NCBI GenBank assembly: GCA_024681565.1
Contig: JAILAO010000043.1
Location: 1-21,371 of the forward strand
Length of the DNA: 21,371 nt
Origin: Bacteroidales bacterium
GTDB taxonomy: Bacteria > Bacteroidota > Bacteroidia > Bacteroidales > UBA932
Direction of reading: 5' to 3'
The position numbers and the translations under genes are program-made. The notes beneath the pieces are model-generated. The model made no database searches. It was not told where the DNA came from and was given only the letters and a program-made list of their open reading frames with translations. The number at the start of each line of letters is the position of its first letter. Position 1 is the stretch's first letter. Positions 7,054-15,318 of the stretch are shown here, in pieces.

Positions 7054-7132
7054 AACGGACATCCTGACGATTTTTCCGGATTCAACCGAAAATCTTTTAG
7101 GGTAAACGCCCTTTGGATTGTTATCAAGTTGT

Positions 7133-8092
7133 ATGGAAAGATCTAAACTCTATCAGTATTTCGCCGGAAAACTCGACCCGCAGGGTATCGGGGAAATCAA
7201 ATCATGGGCGGAAGAAAGCGAAGAAAACATGAAAACCCTCCTCCGGGAGCGGAAATTATATGATGCCATCGTGCTGCTCGACAAAACCGGTATGCCATCG
7301 GAGAAAAAGCGCAGACATCGGTTCTTCTCTTCACGTTCCTTCTACCCCCGGGCCGTTGCGTTCCTGCTGGTCGCCCTGCTCTCCGGCGGCGCCGCCCTTT
7401 TCCTTTCCGGACTCCGGGAAAACCGGGGCGACCGGGCCAGGGAAACGATCACCGTTCCGGCCGGGGAACGGGTCAACCTGCTGCTTGCCGACGGGACCAA
7501 CGTGTGGCTGAACGCCTCCACCACGATGAGCTATTATCCGGACATGCGCGGCCGGAAAAGAGAAATCTTCCTGGACGGCCAGGCTTATTTCGATGTTGCC
7601 AAAGACAAGAAGCGCCCCTTTATCGTCCACACTTTCGCGCTGGATGTCCAGGCCCACGGGACCCAGTTCGATGTCTGTGCCTATTCCAAGCGGGGCGTTT
7701 TCGAAACCGCGCTCATGAACGGGAGCATCTCCGCTTACCCGGAAGACGAACCCGGCCGGCGCGTATACCTGCGCCCGAACCAGAAAATCCTCCTGCAAGA
7801 CGGTGTCTATAAAACCACCCGTATCGACGATATGGGCTTCTACCGTTGGAAAGAAGGCATTTACTGCTTCAAAGATAAAAATCTGTCAGCTCTGTTTGAA
7901 GACCTGGAACGATATTACGATTGCGTTTTCTGCTATGAACCGGATCCGGTACTCGAGAAAGAGACCATCACCGGCAAACTCAGGATATCCGACGGTATCG
8001 ACCAGGCCCTCAGTGTCCTCCAACACAGCCTCCGGTTCTCCTATTTAAAAGAAAGAGACTCTAATCTTATCCACATTTCCACAAAACAATAA
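7133..8092 (+). CDS. FecR-family anti-sigma factor
   Basis: An inner-membrane regulator that holds an ECF sigma factor and passes on a signal from a TonB-dependent transducer. The N-terminal cytoplasmic part (1-73) has an acidic, helical anti-sigma character. A single membrane helix spans 74-93 (AVAFLLVALLSGGAALFLSG). The periplasmic FecR domain follows at about 105-200 (ITVPAGERVNLLLADGTNVW, then FLDGQAYFDVAKD), and a C-terminal STN-like DUF4974 domain at about 240-315. I prefer the ATG at 7133 (319 aa) to the in-frame TTG at 7118, because the family starts just before such an LYQYFAGKL segment. No sigma gene lies directly upstream, which is unusual; the gene follows rsmA by 79 nt. The only ECF sigma in view is at 20678. 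No clear promoter is visible. Confidence 0.93.
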   Translation: MERSKLYQYFAGKLDPQGIGEIKSWAEESEENMKTLLRERKLYDAIVLLDKTGMPSEKKRRHRFFSSRSFYPRAVAFLLVALLSGGAALFLSGLRENRGDRARETITVPAGERVNLLLADGTNVWLNASTTMSYYPDMRGRKREIFLDGQAYFDVAKDKKRPFIVHTFALDVQAHGTQFDVCAYSKRGVFETALMNGSISAYPEDEPGRRVYLRPNQKILLQDGVYKTTRIDDMGFYRWKEGIYCFKDKNLSALFEDLERYYDCVFCYEPDPVLEKETITGKLRISDGIDQALSVLQHSLRFSYLKERDSNLIHISTKQ

Positions 8093-8133
8093 CCTTAAAC
8101 AATTGCCTATGAACCATCCCGATTAATAGCCAT

Positions 8134-8201
8134 AAAAAAGGCTGGCAAATGTTGCCGCATTTACCAGCCATGTCCGTTACAACTAGAATTATAACCAAAC
8201 A
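8134..8201 (-). ncRNA. candidate antisense sRNA of the susC leader (DonS-like)
   Basis: On the minus strand a 12-bp hairpin with one mismatch (stem 8169-8158 with 8151-8140, loop CGGCAA) is followed at once by six T (8139-8134), a textbook intrinsic terminator. No minus-strand protein gene exists here. A minus-strand TATTTTTG box at 8215-8208 fits TAnnTTTG and would start an RNA near 8201, giving about 68 nt antisense to the susC 5' leader. Its -33 element is poor. Known: Bacteroides PULs controlled by ECF sigma/anti-sigma pairs carry such cis-antisense RNAs between the anti-sigma gene and susC. The terminator is clear; the promoter and exact ends are inferred. Confidence 0.5.
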
Positions 8202-8214
8202 ATTTTGCAAAAAT

Positions 8215-11200
8215 ATGAAAATTTATTCAAAGTTGGATTCTTGCCCAGGCAGAAACCCAAAGGTGACTTTCATTTTTAGGCTCATGAAAATTCTACCCCT
8301 ATTTTTATTTGCCACGGCTTTCTCACTGTCAGCAGCTTCTGCTTATTCCCAGAATTCCCTTATTTCGCTTAACCGGACCGACACCCCCCTGGAAGTCATC
8401 ATCCAGGACATTGAAAGCCAATCGGACTTTATGTTTGTCTACAAAACCAACGTAGACGTCAACATCACCCGCAGCATCAATGTAACGAACGCCCCGGTTT
8501 CCGATGTCCTTTCCTCTTTGCTGGATAATACCGGACTGACCTATGCGCTTCAGAACAATTATATTATCCTCGCCAACGAGAACGACATCCAAGCGAACGC
8601 CGGGAAGACAGGAAAGACTGTCATGGCCCAGCAGGAACCCTCGGTACGAGGCATTATCCTGGACAGAAAAGGCGACCCGGTCATCGGCGCTGCCGTCATT
8701 GTCAGACGGACGGAGACGGGTGTCGCGACAGACCTGAACGGACGTTTCGAGCTGAATGCGCAGATCGGTGACGTCTTGGAAATCAGCTCGATCGGCTTCA
8801 AACCCGTAGAAATCCCCATCCGGGACTTCCACGAACTGAGCGTGATCCTGGAAGATGATACGGAGATGCTGGAAGCGACCGTCGTGGTCGGCTACGGTGT
8901 CATCCGCAAGAGCGACCTCACCGGAGCCGTCTCCTCCATCGGATCGGACCAGTTCAAGGAGCGTTCCAACTCCAATGTCCTTTCCTCCCTCGCCGGCCAG
9001 ATCGCCGGTGTCCAGATCCAGCAGACCCAGGGCGCTCCCGGTACCGCTCCGACCATCAAGGTCCGTGGTACTTCGACCGTGAACGCCGGTTCCGTTCCCC
9101 TCTTCGTCATCGACGGTTTCCCGATGGAAAACTTCGATATGGGGAACCTCAACCCGAATGATATCGAATCCATCGAAATCCTGAAGGACGCCTCCTCGGC
9201 CGCCATCTACGGCAGCCGCGGCGCCAACGGCGTCATCATGATCACCACCAAGAACGGCAAGGCAGGCGAGACCCGCGTCGACGCCAGCTACGAATTCGGC
9301 ATCCAGAAAGTGCAGCGCACCGTGGACGTGATGGACTCCCAGCAGTTCATCCAGTTCGTCGTCGATGCGCACAACAACTCCTGGGTACGGGCCGGCGGCA
9401 ACGCCAGCGATCCCAATTCCGCCCGTCCCTGGCAGTTCCGCGTCCCGCAGGAATTCATCGACTCCCCGGGTTCCTTCGCCACGACGGACTGGCAGGATGT
9501 CGTGTTCCGTACGGCACCGAGCCACAACGCACAGATCGCCGTCAGCGGCGGCACCAACAAGACCCAGTTCCGCATCTCCGCCGGCCTCCTCAACCAGGAC
9601 GGCGTCGTGGACAACTCCTTCTATAACCGTATCTCCGTCCGCTCGAACATCACGCACCAGATCCTCGACAACCTCAAGATAGGCCTGAACCTGGACTTCG
9701 CGCGCATCAACAAACGGATCTACGGAAGCGGCGGCAAGGAGGACTGCGTCAGCCTGGCCCAGACCAATGATCCTATCTTCCCTGTTCTCAACGAAAACGG
9801 AAACTACGGCTTCCTGGATCCCAATTCGGAGTGGTATCGCTTCTACGGCTACGGCCTCCAGCTCTGGCATCCTTACGCCATCACCCGTGAAATCGACAAG
9901 AAGGACAAGACGGTCAACGTCATGGCTACGGCCTTCCTCGAGTGGAACATCTTCAAGGATCTCACCTTCCGGACGTCCATCAACGCTTCGATGAACGAGA
10001 ACCACTACAGCGATTTCCGCAACAAGGGCCAGAAATACGGTTGGTCCAACATCCAGGTCGCACAGGGTAGCGACAATGCCTACCACACTTTCAACTGGCT
10101 GTCCGAGAACACGCTGAACTATTCGCACGAGTTCGGCAAGCACGCGCTCAACGTCCTCGTGGGTTACACCATCCAGAAGAACCAGTACGAGTATTCATAC
10201 CTCACGTCCCAGAACTTCCCGAACAACATGATCCACACGCTGAATGCGGGTAAACCGACGTACGGCGGATCTCAGGCCCAGGAATGGAGCATGATCTCCT
10301 ATCTCGGACGACTCAATTACAATTACGCCAGGAAGTACCTGTTCACGGCGACGATCCGCCGGGACGGCTGCTCCCGCTTCGGGTACAACTCCCTCTGGGG
10401 CTATTTCCCTTCCGCCTCCGTGGCCTGGAAGATCGATGAGGAGCCGTTCATGGATGCCGTCAGCTGGATCAGCAGCGCAAAAATCCGCGCCAGCTACGGT
10501 GTAACCGGTAACAACCAGATCAGCAACTACGGAGCCATCGGCCTCCTCGCCAGCAACCAGTATGCCTTCGGCACGACCAGCAGCAGCGTGGAGCCCGGCC
10601 TCTATCTGAACTCCATTTCGAACCCGGACCTGCGTTGGGAAAAGACCGGACAGACCGATATCGGTATCAACGTCGGTCTCTTTGAGAACCGGGTTTATTT
10701 TGAAGCCGACTATTACAACTCGATTACCAAGGACATGCTGCTCGACGTGCCTGTCCCGTCCATCACCGGTTTCACCTCCCAGCTGACCAACATCGGCAAG
10801 GTCCGCAACCGTGGTTTCGAATTCCTGATCGAGACCAAGAACATCGACAGCGAATTCACCTGGAACACCAGCTTCAACATTTCCTTCAACCGGAACACCG
10901 TCCTGAAGCTCGGCCCCAGCGACGCTCCGATCTATCTGAACAACTGGGGTACCACCAAGACCGAAATCGGTCAGCCGGTCGCCAATTACTTCGGCTATGT
11001 CTTCGACGGCATCTTCAAGACGCAGAGCGAGATTGACGCCTACCCGCACCATGCGAGCACGACGCCCGGTGACCCGAAGGTCGTGGACGTGAACGGAGAC
11101 GGTGTCATCAATGATGGCGACCGTACCATCCTCGGCAACGCACAGCCCGACTTCCAGTGGGGTCTCACCAACACCTTCACGTTCAAGGGCTTCGACCTCA

Positions 11201-11649
11201 CCGTCACCCTCAACGGAAGCCACGGAAACGAGATCATGAACAGCTCCTGGCGCTTCCTGGGCGTCTACAACAGCGCCCGAAACGCCTACTCCAAGGTGGC
11301 CAACTACTGGCGCAGCGAGTCCCAGCCCGGCGACGGCATCCACTTCAAGCCGTATCTCAACTATCCCGGCATGCAGACCCAGTTCAACTCCCTGTGGATC
11401 GAGGACGGATCCTTCCTCCGGATCGCCAACGTCCGCCTGGGCTACAGCTTCCCGCGCAGTCTCCTGCGCCGGACCCCGATCTCCGACCTGCGTCTCTATG
11501 TCAACGTGGACAACCTGCATGTCTTCTCCAGTTTCGTGGGTTACGATCCTGAAAACAGCGTCTTCACCGACGCTCTCCGTTCGGGCAACGACTACGGCGC
11601 ACACCCGATTCCGCGTACCGTTACCTTCGGTGTCAAATTATCCCTGTAA
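8215..11649 (+). CDS. SusC/RagA-type TonB-dependent outer-membrane transporter with STN domain
   Basis: An outer-membrane oligosaccharide importer powered by TonB; it pairs with the SusD gene that follows. From the ATG at 8215 it has 1144 residues. It begins with a long signal sequence (about 1-46, ending SAASAYSQ), then an STN signalling domain (about 50-110, TPLEVIIQDIESQSDFMFVY), a carboxypeptidase-regulatory-like domain (143-215), the plug starting at VVVGYGVIRKSDLTGAVSS (223) through ASSAAIYGSRGANGVIMITT (ending near 343), then the beta barrel. The STN domain marks it as a transducer that can contact FecR. The in-frame ATG at 8149 is rejected because it would read through the hairpin and add a non-signal N-terminus. 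A degenerate box CAATTTTG ends 7 nt before the ATG. Confidence 0.96.
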   Translation: MKIYSKLDSCPGRNPKVTFIFRLMKILPLFLFATAFSLSAASAYSQNSLISLNRTDTPLEVIIQDIESQSDFMFVYKTNVDVNITRSINVTNAPVSDVLSSLLDNTGLTYALQNNYIILANENDIQANAGKTGKTVMAQQEPSVRGIILDRKGDPVIGAAVIVRRTETGVATDLNGRFELNAQIGDVLEISSIGFKPVEIPIRDFHELSVILEDDTEMLEATVVVGYGVIRKSDLTGAVSSIGSDQFKERSNSNVLSSLAGQIAGVQIQQTQGAPGTAPTIKVRGTSTVNAGSVPLFVIDGFPMENFDMGNLNPNDIESIEILKDASSAAIYGSRGANGVIMITTKNGKAGETRVDASYEFGIQKVQRTVDVMDSQQFIQFVVDAHNNSWVRAGGNASDPNSARPWQFRVPQEFIDSPGSFATTDWQDVVFRTAPSHNAQIAVSGGTNKTQFRISAGLLNQDGVVDNSFYNRISVRSNITHQILDNLKIGLNLDFARINKRIYGSGGKEDCVSLAQTNDPIFPVLNENGNYGFLDPNSEWYRFYGYGLQLWHPYAITREIDKKDKTVNVMATAFLEWNIFKDLTFRTSINASMNENHYSDFRNKGQKYGWSNIQVAQGSDNAYHTFNWLSENTLNYSHEFGKHALNVLVGYTIQKNQYEYSYLTSQNFPNNMIHTLNAGKPTYGGSQAQEWSMISYLGRLNYNYARKYLFTATIRRDGCSRFGYNSLWGYFPSASVAWKIDEEPFMDAVSWISSAKIRASYGVTGNNQISNYGAIGLLASNQYAFGTTSSSVEPGLYLNSISNPDLRWEKTGQTDIGINVGLFENRVYFEADYYNSITKDMLLDVPVPSITGFTSQLTNIGKVRNRGFEFLIETKNIDSEFTWNTSFNISFNRNTVLKLGPSDAPIYLNNWGTTKTEIGQPVANYFGYVFDGIFKTQSEIDAYPHHASTTPGDPKVVDVNGDGVINDGDRTILGNAQPDFQWGLTNTFTFKGFDLTVTLNGSHGNEIMNSSWRFLGVYNSARNAYSKVANYWRSESQPGDGIHFKPYLNYPGMQTQFNSLWIEDGSFLRIANVRLGYSFPRSLLRRTPISDLRLYVNVDNLHVFSSFVGYDPENSVFTDALRSGNDYGAHPIPRTVTFGVKLSL

Positions 11650-11673
11650 CAACGATCAAACACGCAAGAGAAT

Positions 11674-13116
11674 ATGAAAACGATAAAAGTATTCGCGGTT
11701 GCTGCCATTTGCGGACTTCTGGTCTCCTGTTCGGAAGATTTCCTGAAACTGGCACCGCTGTCGAGCATGAACGAAAACAGCTTCTATTCTACAGCTGAGG
11801 ATTTCGAAACCGCCATGGTCTCCGTGTATGCAACCTTGTATAACGAATATGGCCCCAACTCCAGCATGAGCATGAGCGAACTGATGACGGATGAGTGTCT
11901 CGTCTATTCCGGAAAGGTCCTTTCCGGCAGCGGCGTCACCACCACCGACATCTACCCGTTCAATGATTATTCCATCCTGCCCAGCAATACGGCCGTAAGA
12001 TCCTTCTGGAATACGGGATATTCCGACCTGAACAGGATCAACAAGACCCTGGACAAACTCGTCGAGACCGAATTCGGAAGCACGGCGACCGGTCTGCAGT
12101 ATCAGGGCGCCCTCCGCTTCTTCCGGGCCCTGTACCACTTCAACCTGGTCCGTCTTTTCGGCCCGATTCCCATCGTGGACCACTCGGTCACCGTCGAAGA
12201 GAGCTACACGATCGGCCGCTCGCCGGAAGCGGATGTTTACAGCTTCATCATCGATGACCTGACTTTCGCCAAGGAAAACCTGCCCCTCCAGAGCAAGGTC
12301 TCCAAGACCGGCGAGGTCTCCAAGGGCGCGGCCCTGACCTGCCTGGGAGAGGTCTATCTGACGATGGGCGACAAGGCCAAAGCCGCCACGGCCCTCGGAG
12401 AAGTCATCTCTTCCAATGAATATGCCCTCGTGGACGACTATGCCGACCTGTGGGACATGACCAAGAAGAACGGCAAGGAATCCATCCTCGAGATCCAGCA
12501 CGTCGCCGGGGCCGGAAATCCTTCCAGCCCGTATTTCGAGCGCTACGCTCCCTTCGAGAATTTCTACCTCACGGCACAGGGCGGCGGCATCAACCAGGTC
12601 ACGGATATCCTTTGGGACAACTATGAGGCCGGCGACCCGCGCCGCGAACTCTCGGTCTTCCCCGGCTATACCAACGCCTCCGGCACCTGGGTCGATATCA
12701 AATTCGAGCACAAATGGTTCGATGACAACTTCCTGGTCAACGGCCTTTACTACTACGGCAACAATTTCATCGTCTACCGCTATGCCGATGTGCTGCTGAT
12801 GTATGCGGAGGCTACGGGGGACGCGTCCTACCTGAATATGGTGCGCGCGCGTGTCGGACTGCCCGGTTTCGGCGAAGCCGGCTATCCTTCGGCCCAGTAC
12901 CCCTCGCTGGCCCTTGCCATCGAGCATGAGCGCAACGTGGAGCTCGCCCTCGAATTCCACCGCTTCTTCGACCTCAAGCGCACGGGAAGGGCTACGGCTG
13001 TCTTCTCCGCCGCCAAAGGAAAGACCATTACTGAAAACATGCTGGTCCTGCCCATCCCTCAGGAGGCCATCGACCAGAATCCGGACGTCATTCAGCAAAA
13101 CGAGTATTATAAATAA
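11674..13116 (+). CDS. SusD/RagB-type surface glycan-binding lipoprotein
   Basis: This is the lipoprotein lid of the SusCD transporter, which captures oligosaccharides at the cell surface. The signal peptide ends in LLVSC with lipidated Cys19, followed by acidic residues (SED) that fit surface export. Seen: FLKLAPLSSMNENSFYSTAEDFETAM, the TPR-like core ALRFFRALYHFNLVRLFGPIPIV, KGAALTCLGEVYLTMGDKAKA, then YRYADVLLMYAEA and ERNVELALEFHRFFDLKRTG near the C-terminus. The 480 residues are on the short side for the family but no domain looks missing. It lies 24 nt after susC and 5 nt before the next gene. No SusE/SusF-like gene is present in the locus. Confidence 0.96.
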   Translation: MKTIKVFAVAAICGLLVSCSEDFLKLAPLSSMNENSFYSTAEDFETAMVSVYATLYNEYGPNSSMSMSELMTDECLVYSGKVLSGSGVTTTDIYPFNDYSILPSNTAVRSFWNTGYSDLNRINKTLDKLVETEFGSTATGLQYQGALRFFRALYHFNLVRLFGPIPIVDHSVTVEESYTIGRSPEADVYSFIIDDLTFAKENLPLQSKVSKTGEVSKGAALTCLGEVYLTMGDKAKAATALGEVISSNEYALVDDYADLWDMTKKNGKESILEIQHVAGAGNPSSPYFERYAPFENFYLTAQGGGINQVTDILWDNYEAGDPRRELSVFPGYTNASGTWVDIKFEHKWFDDNFLVNGLYYYGNNFIVYRYADVLLMYAEATGDASYLNMVRARVGLPGFGEAGYPSAQYPSLALAIEHERNVELALEFHRFFDLKRTGRATAVFSAAKGKTITENMLVLPIPQEAIDQNPDVIQQNEYYK

Positions 13117-13121
13117 AAGCG

Positions 13122-15314
13122 ATGAGAAAAAATCTCTTGATCGCTTTTCTGGCGGCCGCGTTCGTGTGGCCACTGGCTGCCCAGAACCATGACGGGAAAG
13201 ACCTTCCCGTCATGGGGGTCTGGCAGTGGAACCAGAGAAGCCTGTTCGACGACAGCTACTACGGCGTCATCGACAAGATCACAAGCGAGACCCCTTTCGA
13301 CCTGCTGGTCAACTTCATGCGCTTCCCGCAATATGAGGTCTCGTCCCCGGTTCCCCACGACAAGATGAAGCAGATGAGCGAATACGCCCTGAAGAAAGGC
13401 CTGCGCTTCGCTCCGGACCTGGATATCCGCAACGCCCGCGTCGCCTTCATGGAGCGGTATCCCGACCAGCTCCAGGAGATGCTGCGGATGCTGGAAGTCG
13501 AGGCCGGCACACCGGAAGTGGTGTTCGCCCCGATCCTGCTCAGCGACCATTATTCCGGAAGCATGATGAGTCCCCACAAACCTGTGGGAAGTCATCTGCT
13601 CCGCGTCGTCACGTACAAAAAAGACCCGGTCAGTTCCGAGATCGACGGTACGACGGTCCGGGACATCACGGACCGCTGCAAGGTCCTGGTCAGCACGGCG
13701 GAGAACCTGACCGTCTCCCTCCCGACCGACATCGAACCGGGGTTGACGGTCAACGCCATCATGGCTTTCGACCATCTGTATCCCGACCTGTTCTCCCCGC
13801 AGATCCTGACCTTCCAGCAGGAGCTGATCCGGATGTATGCCGACTGCAGCGTCTCCGGCGTCTGCAAGGACGAATGGGGTTTCCCTCCGTATTTCCCCCG
13901 CTACTACCGGACCGGTTATACCGATTTCTGGTATTCGCCCAACTATGATGCGGCTTACCGTCAGCGTACGGGCCGCAGCCTGCTGGACGATATCCTCCTG
14001 ATCGGTTTCCCCATGAAGGGACAGGCCGCAGAGCGGATCGCCGCCATCAACCAGTATACCCGCCTCACCTACGACCGCAATGTCCAGATCGAGAACGATT
14101 TCTACAAGACGGTCAAGGAAACCTTCGGCGAAGATGCTTTCGTGACGGTGCACTCGACCTGGTGGCCGTTCCCGGACAAGATCGAAGCCCGCAAAAACGG
14201 ACTCGACTGGTGGGCCGTCAAGCGCGACCTGGCGCAGACGGACGAGGTAGCGCCCTTCAGCGCACGTACCTCGCTCTGCAAGAAACTCGACTCGCCGGTC
14301 TGGTACAACATGTACTACAAGATCGACCTGCCGATGCAGATGTGGAGTTCCGCCCTCGCAGGCGGCCGTCTGGACTACCTGAGCTATACCCTTCTGTTCC
14401 CCCAGTACATGGAAGCCGAACGGAAGATCCACCTGCTGAATTTCATTTCGGAGGCCCCGCTGGACTGCCCTGTCGCCGTCATCTTCGGACACAACGGCCT
14501 GCGCAACTGGGCGGCGGACGGCTATGACGACTCCGGCGTCCAGGTAGCGGATGCTTTCTGGCGCGCGGGTTATCCGGCCGACCTCATCCCGTCCAGCGAG
14601 ATCGAGAACGGCAGTCTCAAGGTTGACAGCGAAGGATACATCTGCTACGGGCGCCAGCGCTATCAGGCCGCGGTGCTCTATCAGCCGGAACTGGAGAACC
14701 TGGCCGTCGCCGAATTCTTCAAGGACGTCAAGTCTACGCTGCTGTACGAAACCGGTCCCTGGACCCGTGATTTCAACGGACAGCCCCTGGACGCCATGAA
14801 CGTGCTGCCGGCATCGATGCAGCGGTATGAAGATTACAACATCTTGATCCAAAACGCTTTGCTGGACCTCGAAAAAACAGGAACAGCGAAACAGTCCGAG
14901 GCGACCGGGATTCTGGACAACAACTATTTCAAGTTGCGTGACTTCACCCACGCTTCCGCCATGCCCGGCACCACCGGTCATAGCCGGATGCTGGACGGCA
15001 CCTACCTGAATGTCGCCGCCACGCGCGACGTGTCCGGAGATCCGATCCACGACTTCGATGCCGACGGGCATGAAGTGAAAGTCGATGCCGTCGGCGTCGT
15101 CGCCGTCCGTTTCGATGACAAGGGAAAACTCGTCGCCATGGCGGCGGGCGGACTCAAGAGCTTCAAGGCCGGCGGGCTGAGCATCAATCTGCCGGAGCGC
15201 GTCAACGTCGCCCTCAAGAAGGGGACCGACGGCCGGTGGCATGGCTCCATCCAGCAGGAGGAGATCCCTGCCGCCCTTACCAAGATCACCGGAGACTGGA
15301 AAATAGTCAAGTAA
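13122..15314 (+). CDS. putative secreted TIM-barrel glycoside hydrolase (GH42-like layout), family unassigned
   Basis: The 730-residue product begins with a signal peptide (1-21, ending PLAAQ). I cannot place it in a numbered GH family. The first two thirds look like a TIM barrel: MGVWQWNQRSLFDDSYYG at the start, LRFAPDLDIRNARVAF, and CKDEWGFPPYFPRYY, where D250/E251 are the best catalytic acid candidates, then VHSTWWPFPDKIEARKNGLDWW. Around 445-560 (PVAVIFGHNGLRNWAADGY, then QYQAAVLYQPE-like strands) the sequence resembles the amidotransferase-like domain that follows the barrel in GH42-type enzymes. A beta-rich C-terminus ends the protein. Its place right after susD shows that it acts on the locus substrate, probably in the periplasm or on the surface. 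The actual reaction is unknown. Confidence 0.7.
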   Translation: MRKNLLIAFLAAAFVWPLAAQNHDGKDLPVMGVWQWNQRSLFDDSYYGVIDKITSETPFDLLVNFMRFPQYEVSSPVPHDKMKQMSEYALKKGLRFAPDLDIRNARVAFMERYPDQLQEMLRMLEVEAGTPEVVFAPILLSDHYSGSMMSPHKPVGSHLLRVVTYKKDPVSSEIDGTTVRDITDRCKVLVSTAENLTVSLPTDIEPGLTVNAIMAFDHLYPDLFSPQILTFQQELIRMYADCSVSGVCKDEWGFPPYFPRYYRTGYTDFWYSPNYDAAYRQRTGRSLLDDILLIGFPMKGQAAERIAAINQYTRLTYDRNVQIENDFYKTVKETFGEDAFVTVHSTWWPFPDKIEARKNGLDWWAVKRDLAQTDEVAPFSARTSLCKKLDSPVWYNMYYKIDLPMQMWSSALAGGRLDYLSYTLLFPQYMEAERKIHLLNFISEAPLDCPVAVIFGHNGLRNWAADGYDDSGVQVADAFWRAGYPADLIPSSEIENGSLKVDSEGYICYGRQRYQAAVLYQPELENLAVAEFFKDVKSTLLYETGPWTRDFNGQPLDAMNVLPASMQRYEDYNILIQNALLDLEKTGTAKQSEATGILDNNYFKLRDFTHASAMPGTTGHSRMLDGTYLNVAATRDVSGDPIHDFDADGHEVKVDAVGVVAVRFDDKGKLVAMAAGGLKSFKAGGLSINLPERVNVALKKGTDGRWHGSIQQEEIPAALTKITGDWKIVK

Positions 15315-15318
15315 CGCC

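Noticed and set aside
7097..7112. Small inverted repeat AGGG/CCCT between rsmA and fecR as a terminator
   Set aside because: The stem is only four base pairs and no T-run follows.
7118..7132. TTG start for the FecR protein
   Set aside because: The ATG at 7133 is 15 nt downstream and fits the family N-terminus better.
8149..8214. Earlier ATG for the SusC protein
   Set aside because: The extra 22 residues are translated from the hairpin region and precede a good start and signal sequence at 8215.
8329..10143. 604-codon minus-strand ORF inside susC, and similar long antisense ORFs at 1855-2943, 2993-4324, 5053-6324, 10195-11604, 11656-13173 and 13107-15443
   Set aside because: All lie opposite well-supported genes, show no domain I recognise, and are explained by third-position GC bias.
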